Assembly (NCBI GenBank): GCA_013397455.1
Contig: VYZB01000388.1
Location: forward strand, 313,440-377,439
Source: Crotophaga sulcirostris
Lineage: Eukaryota > Chordata > Aves > Cuculiformes > Crotophagidae
Direction: 5' to 3'
DNA: 64,000 nt
Shown: positions 60,101 through 64,000 of the stretch, one piece after another
How positions within the stretch are numbered: position 1 is the stretch's first letter
Layout of the letters: every line of letters starts with the position of its first letter
The notes under the pieces: model-generated
Database searches by the model: none
What the model was told of the DNA's origin: nothing
What the model saw: only the letters and a program-made list of their open reading frames with translations
Translations under genes and position numbers: made by a program

Positions 60101-63100
60101 TCTTTGGAATCTGTTCATATCTTTTCTGAAGAGGCACCCAATGTTCTAGACAAGACAAGATCGACGTTAAGTACAACAGAAGGACTACCTCATGTCTTGC
60201 ATGCTGCATCCCTGTTCACCAGGAAAAGACAAACAGGCTGTGTAACTGGACAGCACTGTTGCCAGTTAGCTTCTGTCACACTGCAGACAGAGACTTCCTC
60301 GCCCCTGCGGAGCTCCTAAAAAGCCAGCTCCTGCAAAGATGTTCCCCATCTAATACTTGGTGGAAACTAACACAGGCAGAGACAGTTAACTACACGTATA
60401 TATGCTTAATAAACATGGACACAGTTCCTCATGCCATGCCCCTTATTTGACACGTAGTGTAAGACCCCGTCAGCTTGGTTTCTTCCACAAACTGGTGGAA
60501 GGTGAAAGAGCCTTGCAGACTAGGAATCTTTCTAATTTGGGTCATTAGTGGCCTGAGATACTGAGATTTATTGTTTCTTCAAGCATTTTGTGGGTCCTAC
60601 TAGAAAGGTGACAAATCATCTCCACATACAGAAGCATGTGGCTTAAATACTGAGCCAGGTCGCCTTAACAGCTGACATAAATGTAGAAAGCACACGTAGA
60701 GGGGACGGCACAAAGCAACTTCAAGAGAGTTTCATCTGATCAAAAATCTGTCACAACTTCAGAAAAGGACTGCAAGAACTTCAGACCCTAAGGCAGTGTG
60801 GAAAATTTAACTGATTTTTAAGTTTATGCTGTTTAAGATATTTAACATTTTTATCATACTTACAGTGGATTTTAGAGTGATGTAAGGATCGTGCTCATTA
60901 CTCCCATGTACTGCCAGAGTAGCCAAAGAGTCTCCAAGTTTTAGGTCACCTAGGTGGGAATTTCAGAACATTTTTATACACACCAATGACTGGTGAAGTT
61001 AGAAACTCTTGTACCAATACCTGTAGTACCTGCACTGCAAAATATCAAGGGGTGGGCTAAATGAACTTCCAAGTTCCAAACATAGGAGCCTCAGCAAGCA
61101 AAATTCCTCAGTGCTTTCAGGAACACTGCTGCTCTGCTTCAGCACTACAGTAGGGGGAGTGAGAGACTTTCCAACCCTGCTCTTGATTCTAGTGTCAGGG
61201 AGGGGGACACTGAATTGTTTCACTCACTAAACGACTTCCAAAACTGGGACAAGCAAATAATTAAAAATGTGAATTTCCAGCATTTGAAACATAGCATTAT
61301 GTAGTTGCACTTAAGAAATTAGTATCCTAAAACAAGAAGTGAAAAGGTTTTTCACTTACACTGCATATCTGACATTTAAATTTTTCTTACCTGTGCATTC
61401 TTCTTCATCATAATTTTCCAAATCATATTCACCCAGTTCATCATCAGACAGGTCTTCATTTTTCTGAGAAGATTCATCTCTGCCAGGAATGGGTACGTTC
61501 GTGTCATTTGCCATCTGGTCCTCATCGCTACCATCAGCGCCATCCCTGTTTAAAGACACACAAACCTGAGAAACTGACATTTACATTGCTTCCAGGTAAT
61601 TGCTTAGGGGACTGCTAACAAGATTTCAGCACACAATCCTGCTGTTCACAGGGGTTTCAAGCCTTTATGCCAATAATTCAGAAATTCGTTTGTTCCTTTC
61701 CTATCTTTTCTCAAACTAGAAGGCACAATTTTTCCCAGGTTTCCAGAGAAAGTTTTTCCTTTAAAGTTTTCATGACAAACTGTGGCACAAATTTTGCTCG
61801 ACAGAGCTAAACTGTGTGTCCAAATCCCATTCTCTTAGCCTCATTTTTGTGGATACAATAATCTCAGCCTCACTTAGGTGTGTTCACATTTGTCCGATTC
61901 ATTCCTTCCTTTTTTTTTCACCACACACAGGCCTTGTGATGTGTGAAGTCTCCAGCATTTCTTCAAGATTTTTAAGACCTTATTTCCTCATACTTCCCAT
62001 ACTTAAAATTAGAAGAAAAAAACCCATAAAATTCATTAGGTTGAGACATACTGTGATTACTTCTTACAGGGTAAACTATGCAACATCTAGAAGAGTCGCA
62101 GCTTTCATGGCAACAATTCCATATGCAAGGAACTCAGTAGAAAAGGGGTGTCAAACTCATTTTCACTGGGGGCCACATCGGCCTGCTCCTGCAGCGTAAC
62201 GCGCGTCACACACTGCACACGTGGCCAGCACACTGGCAGGAGCACAGGGGCAAGGAGCTCAGTGCTACTGCTGGGTAGAAACAAGGTGTTGGGCTGGAAA
62301 AAACAAGGTAGAGGGCTGGATTTGGCCCGTGAGTTTGACACCCCTGCAGTAGATTAAACAACAGCCAAGGACCTAACAGACACCTCAGATGTTTTAATGA
62401 AGCGTATGCCACAGAAACTCATCCCTGCTGAACACACTGTATTTATGTCCTTCTGAACACATAACTCCCAGGCAGCAATGAGCCAAGACAGTTCTCATAG
62501 ACACATTCTAAAGTAGATATCAGAAACCTATCCTTACAATCTGTTCAATAAAATACACACTTCACACCACCAGTCTTCCCTTGGACAAAAACTGGCAACA
62601 AGATAATAATTCTAAATCTGAGCCTGATGATGTTTCCTAAATCTGTGATTTCTGTTATTATTTTCATAAGTTTATTCACCTTTTTCTTAAAAGCAGAGCA
62701 ACAAAACTTAACACAACTACACAACTGAGGGTTTTCAGTGCTGAGTGGAGAGCTGGGAGGCTCCTGGTTTCATACATAAACAATAACTACACTCCTGAGC
62801 AATGCTTTGCCTTTTCTGCCAAAACACGAAGACCAGGTCCTTCCAAGTTCCACTGTTGCCTCCAGACCCACTTAGACTGTAACATCTCACCCTCAGCATC
62901 CACTTTTTCACACTGTCGGTTTGGAACTTCCATCATGCTTTGCCACATCTCCAAAGCATCTAACTTCACTCCAGCCTCCCCAGTACCCACGGTTACAAAC
63001 CCAACTTCTTATTTCCTCAGGGAATGGTAACCCCAGCAAGGACTGGGCCCTGGGCAGGTCTCTGCAGATGTCACAATGCTCGGCTACACTAACGGCGCAA

Positions 63101-63806
63101 AGTTAGACTGAAAAACCCAAGGGAATGTAAACTGTGTTGTCACATCCATAATTAAGGCAGGATACATACTCTTTCCAACGTTTCTGCTTTCACTCTCCAG
63201 CCAAATAACCCTCCTGGGATGCAAGGCTCGCTCGTAAGGGGGTTGCAGGAGGAACTGGTGCTGGCCGGTACCCGTGCAGGTACCCAGTGCTGGCTGGTAG
63301 CAGACTCCCACCAATGACCAGTGTGGGACCACCCTTGGCCAGTGCCAGTCTCCACCGTTGGCAGGTGCAGCTTTCCACCGCTGGCCGCTGCCGGACTCCC
63401 ACAGCTCACTGGTGCTTCCCAAGCCGGGCCTTCAGTGAGCCCCCTGGCCTGGGGGTCAGTCTGGTGCCCAAGCTCTCCCCCACCAGCAGCACCCTATGCC
63501 TCCCCTCCCCTCCCCATCCCTGTCACCAGCGAGGCCCGGGGGGCTCCAGCCCTGTCTCCAGCACAGCCAGACCACCGCCCCCACCCCGTCTCACCCCCGC
63601 CTCTCCTGGGCCTCCTCGATGAGTCGGTTCAGCTCCTCCTCGCTGAGCTGCACCTGCGGGGCGGACACAGAGAAGGGTGAGCGTGGGGGGGTTCCTTAGC
63701 CCGGCCCCGGGGGGTCACTCAGCCCAGCCCCCTCTCCCACCTTGTCAGGTGTCTCCTTGGCGACGCCGCAGCGCACCCAGGCGGCGCACGTCACGGGGCA
63801 GCTCAT
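45041..63806 (-). CDS. PWP1: PWP1 WD-repeat protein (coding span, 15 exons)
   Basis: PWP1 is a nuclear, nucleolus-enriched WD40 protein. In mammals it promotes rDNA transcription and ribosome production downstream of mTORC1 and has been tied to H4K20 methylation. The fifteen exons join with consistent phases to 1485 bases, 494 residues; the human protein is 501. Order: a short N-terminal segment ([18 protein letters not shown]); an acidic, Ser/Asp/Glu-rich region (about 42-95); then a WD40 beta-propeller, with repeat ends VIDIWDL, VILWDM, SGSYDK, VLYDCR, VKIWDIL and LRVWDIS; a Lys-rich insert (about 222-235); and a Ser-rich tail ending AMES. The ATG at 63804-63806 is preceded by a GCC repeat. 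All junctions are GT-AG. It lies tail to tail with PRDM4, as in human. Introns carry CR1 tails and one hAT-like element. Confidence 0.96.
45157..45892. other. PWP1 intron 14
   Basis: 736 bases; nothing recognised. Confidence 0.7.
45893..45998 (-). CDS. PWP1: PWP1 coding exon 14 (last WD unit)
   Basis: Encodes [20 protein letters not shown] then [15 protein letters not shown]. The acceptor is CCTTGCAG and the donor is GTAACA. Confidence 0.97.
45999..46471. other. PWP1 intron 13
   Basis: 473 bases; nothing recognised. Confidence 0.7.
46472..46593 (-). CDS. PWP1: PWP1 coding exon 13 (WD unit)
   Basis: Encodes [20 protein letters not shown] then [17 protein letters not shown]. The acceptor is CTTTCCAG and the donor is GTAATG. 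Confidence 0.97.
46594..47734. other. PWP1 intron 12
   Basis: Contains a CR1 tail at 47262-47512 in opposite orientation to PWP1; otherwise nothing recognised. Confidence 0.65.
47262..47512 (+). mobile_element. CR1 LINE 3' fragment
   Basis: Sense CR1 3' UTR: attggatattaggaacaa, gtggtgaagcattggc, cctgggaggtgttc, then ggattggatgatcttaga, ending ccttaatgattctatga. No ORF remains. Confidence 0.9.
47735..47825 (-). CDS. PWP1: PWP1 coding exon 12
   Basis: Encodes [20 protein letters not shown] then [10 protein letters not shown]. The acceptor is TTCCTTAG and the donor is GTAAAT. Confidence 0.96.
47826..48861. other. PWP1 intron 11
   Basis: 1036 bases; nothing recognised. Confidence 0.65.
48862..48973 (-). 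CDS. PWP1: PWP1 coding exon 11
   Basis: Encodes [20 protein letters not shown] then [17 protein letters not shown]. The acceptor is CCCATAG and the donor is GTGAGT. Confidence 0.96.
49129..49240 (-). mobile_element. Short CR1 tail, antisense
   Basis: The + strand reads aaggttggaaaggacctctg, then gagtccaacctatagc, then caccaacttatcatctaaac, the complement of an old CR1 3' end. Confidence 0.82.
50226..50277. repeat. Near-perfect 25-bp inverted repeat with 2-bp centre
   Basis: The left arm 50226-50250 (containing GACAAAGTCTTAA and GCAGAATA) is mirrored by the right arm 50253-50277 (TATTCTGC, TTAAGACTTTGTC) with only TT between. Two positions are G-T pairs on the + strand. It could extrude as a cruciform or fold as a hairpin in RNA. 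No known family is recognised. Confidence 0.92.
50280..50340. repeat. AT-rich simple sequence
   Basis: An imperfect run of atat, catat and tagata units. Confidence 0.8.
50956..51017 (-). CDS. PWP1: PWP1 coding exon 10
   Basis: Encodes [20 protein letters not shown] and two bases of the next Lys. The acceptor is TCTCTAG and the donor is GTATGT. Confidence 0.96.
51018..51878. other. PWP1 intron 9
   Basis: 861 bases; nothing recognised. Confidence 0.65.
51879..51975 (-). CDS. PWP1: PWP1 coding exon 9 (WD unit)
   Basis: Encodes [17 protein letters not shown] then [15 protein letters not shown]. The acceptor is TTATCAG and the donor, GTGTGT, is less usual. Confidence 0.96.
52085..52183. repeat. 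TA/CA compound microsatellite
   Basis: About 100 bases of alternating tata, acac and atgt blocks; likely length-polymorphic. Confidence 0.92.
53016..53283 (-). mobile_element. CR1 LINE 3' fragment, antisense
   Basis: The + strand reads ttaggttgggaaagaccctt, then atctccagggatggtgactc, then cttccctgggcagcctggtc, then cctcttgtcctatcactt. This is an older CR1 subfamily with a short gap relative to the usual tail. Confidence 0.9.
54397..54470 (-). CDS. PWP1: PWP1 coding exon 8
   Basis: Encodes [24 protein letters not shown]. The GH dipeptide begins a WD40 unit. The acceptor is TACACAG and the donor is GTAAAA. Confidence 0.94.
54471..55817. other. PWP1 intron 7
   Basis: 1347 bases; open frames present on + have no recognisable content. 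Confidence 0.65.
55818..55948 (-). CDS. PWP1: PWP1 coding exon 7 (first WD unit, Lys-rich insert)
   Basis: Residues about 192-235: [18 protein letters not shown], then a Lys-rich segment [12 protein letters not shown], a likely nuclear or nucleolar targeting patch. The acceptor is GCTTGTAG and the donor is GTAAGT. Confidence 0.96.
55949..56677. other. PWP1 intron 6
   Basis: 729 bases; nothing recognised. Confidence 0.65.
56678..56788 (-). CDS. PWP1: PWP1 coding exon 6
   Basis: Encodes [20 protein letters not shown] then [17 protein letters not shown]. The acceptor is TTTTTCAG and the donor is GTAAAT. Confidence 0.96.
56789..58558. other. PWP1 intron 5
   Basis: 1.77 kb with an antisense CR1 at 57457-57698; nothing else recognised. 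Confidence 0.65.
57457..57698 (-). mobile_element. CR1 LINE 3' fragment, antisense
   Basis: The + strand starts tcatagaatcatagaatcat, the CR1 terminal direct repeat, then aaggttggaaaagacctcta, then cctccggggatggtgactcc, ending ttgagtccatttt. Confidence 0.93.
58559..58655 (-). CDS. PWP1: PWP1 coding exon 5
   Basis: Encodes [20 protein letters not shown] followed by [12 protein letters not shown]. The acceptor is CTGTTCAG and the donor is GTAAGT. Confidence 0.96.
58656..60863. other. PWP1 intron 4
   Basis: 2.2 kb; nothing recognised. Confidence 0.65.
60864..60949 (-). CDS. PWP1: PWP1 coding exon 4
   Basis: Encodes [20 protein letters not shown] then DPYITLKST. The acceptor is CACCTAG and the donor is GTAAGT. 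Phase 0 at its end. Confidence 0.95.
60950..61390. other. PWP1 intron 3
   Basis: 441 bases; nothing recognised. Confidence 0.7.
61391..61545 (-). CDS. PWP1: PWP1 coding exon 3 (acidic region)
   Basis: Encodes [14 protein letters not shown] and ends [18 protein letters not shown]. The serine in DGSDEDQ is a likely CK2-type acidic site, by family analogy. The acceptor is TTAAACAG and the donor is GTAAGA. Confidence 0.95.
61546..63594. other. PWP1 intron 2
   Basis: 2.05 kb. It contains the hAT-like element at 62143-62346; toward exon 2 it becomes GC-rich, where the CpG island begins (about 63.2 kb). No other element is recognised. Confidence 0.65.
62143..62346. mobile_element. Non-autonomous hAT-like element (204 bp)
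   Basis: The ends are inverted repeats: AAGGGGTGTCAAACTCA on the left against the complement of TGAGTTTGACACCCCTG on the right, 16 of 17 positions. The flanks CAGTAGAA (62135-62142) and CAGTAGAT (62347-62354) match at 7 of 8, the 8-bp duplication expected of hAT transposition. No transposase is encoded. The interior is CpG-rich. Family name not assigned. Confidence 0.88.
63595..63653 (-). CDS. PWP1: PWP1 coding exon 2
   Basis: Starts [18 protein letters not shown]. The acceptor is CCGCAG and the donor is GTGAGA. The donor position within a G run was chosen by frame continuity with exon 3. Confidence 0.88.
63741..63806 (-). CDS. PWP1: PWP1 coding exon 1
   Basis: Residues 1-22, [22 protein letters not shown]. 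It is preceded by a GCC-repeat 5' UTR. The donor GTGGGA follows (complement at 63735-63740). Phase 0. Confidence 0.93.
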
Positions 63807-63821
63807 GGCGGCGGCGGCGGC
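63807..63821 (-). repeat. GCC trinucleotide repeat abutting the PWP1 start codon
   Basis: Five GCC units on the - strand lie directly before the ATG, within the 5' UTR. GC-rich leaders of this kind may form structure that slows ribosome scanning. Confidence 0.85.
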
Positions 63822-64000
63822 GCGAGGCGGTGCGGACTGGCACGTGCGAGCGGCTGCAGGGCGCCCCGAGTGACGTAACGGAGGAGTGTCCGCCTATAAC
63901 GGAGGAGAAACGCGGGAGGGGGTGGAGACAGATGACGTCATCCCCGAGCGCCGCGACAGCCCGGAAAGAGGAGGGCGTGGCTGCAAGGAGGGAGGCAGAT

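Larger units (their letters stand above)
63480..63990 (-). promoter_or_regulatory. PWP1 CpG-island promoter
   Basis: GC-rich, CpG-dense and without an evident TATA box; it spans exons 1 and 2 and the upstream region. Motifs upstream of the start codon: CACGTG E-box (63841-63846), TGACGTAA (63871-63878), two TAACGGAGGAG repeats (63876-63886 and 63897-63907, spacing 21) whose core TAACGG fits MYB, and a perfect CRE TGACGTCA (63933-63940). The island continues to the window edge, so its full extent is unknown. Confidence 0.75.

Noticed and set aside
1..64000. CRISPR arrays, bacterial operons, tRNA and rRNA genes
   Set aside because: None were seen; gene structure and repeats are those of a bird genome.

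Overview
The window is vertebrate nuclear DNA, almost certainly from a bird. It has long introns with canonical GT-AG splice sites and two CpG-island promoters. Ten dispersed copies of the 3' end of a CR1 LINE, the characteristic bird retroposon, are visible. The species cannot be told from the sequence.

Three conserved genes can be read, in the order known from human 12q23.3. ASCL4 (- strand, one coding exon, 8241-8807, 188 aa) encodes an achaete-scute family bHLH factor. PRDM4 (+ strand, 11 coding exons, 16010-41671) encodes a PR-domain zinc-finger regulator; the exons join in frame to exactly 800 codons plus stop. PWP1 (- strand, 15 coding exons, 45041-63806) encodes a WD-repeat ribosome-biogenesis factor; the exons join to 494 codons plus stop. 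PRDM4 and PWP1 converge tail to tail, with about 3.4 kb between their stop codons. ASCL4 and PRDM4 are divergent, about 7.2 kb apart.

Layout: 1-8 kb is gene-poor and holds a dead mariner transposase fragment (about 1.89-2.3 kb). ASCL4 lies at 8.2-8.8 kb with an AP-1 motif upstream. 9-14.9 kb is unassigned intergenic DNA. A CR1 copy abuts the PRDM4 CpG island on its upstream side and a second CR1 in the same orientation follows exon 1. PRDM4 intron 4 holds an 8.7-kb, sense-oriented, multiply broken gammaretrovirus-like provirus (21637-30379) with both LTRs, a tRNA-Arg-type primer-binding site, and gag, pro, pol and env remains. A run of 72 N in intron 5 is an assembly gap. PWP1 introns carry CR1 tails, an AT-rich microsatellite, a near-perfect 25-bp palindrome and a short hAT-like element with an 8-bp target duplication. 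The window ends in the PWP1 CpG-island promoter, which contains a perfect CRE, an E-box and two spaced MYB-type repeats.

I found no evidence for an entirely new gene system. The most distinctive signals are the sense provirus inside PRDM4, the CR1 copies bracketing PRDM4 exon 1, the hAT-like element, the palindrome and the PWP1 promoter motif array. Exon boundaries were set by hand from splice consensus, reading-frame continuity and remembered family similarity; no alignment was run.
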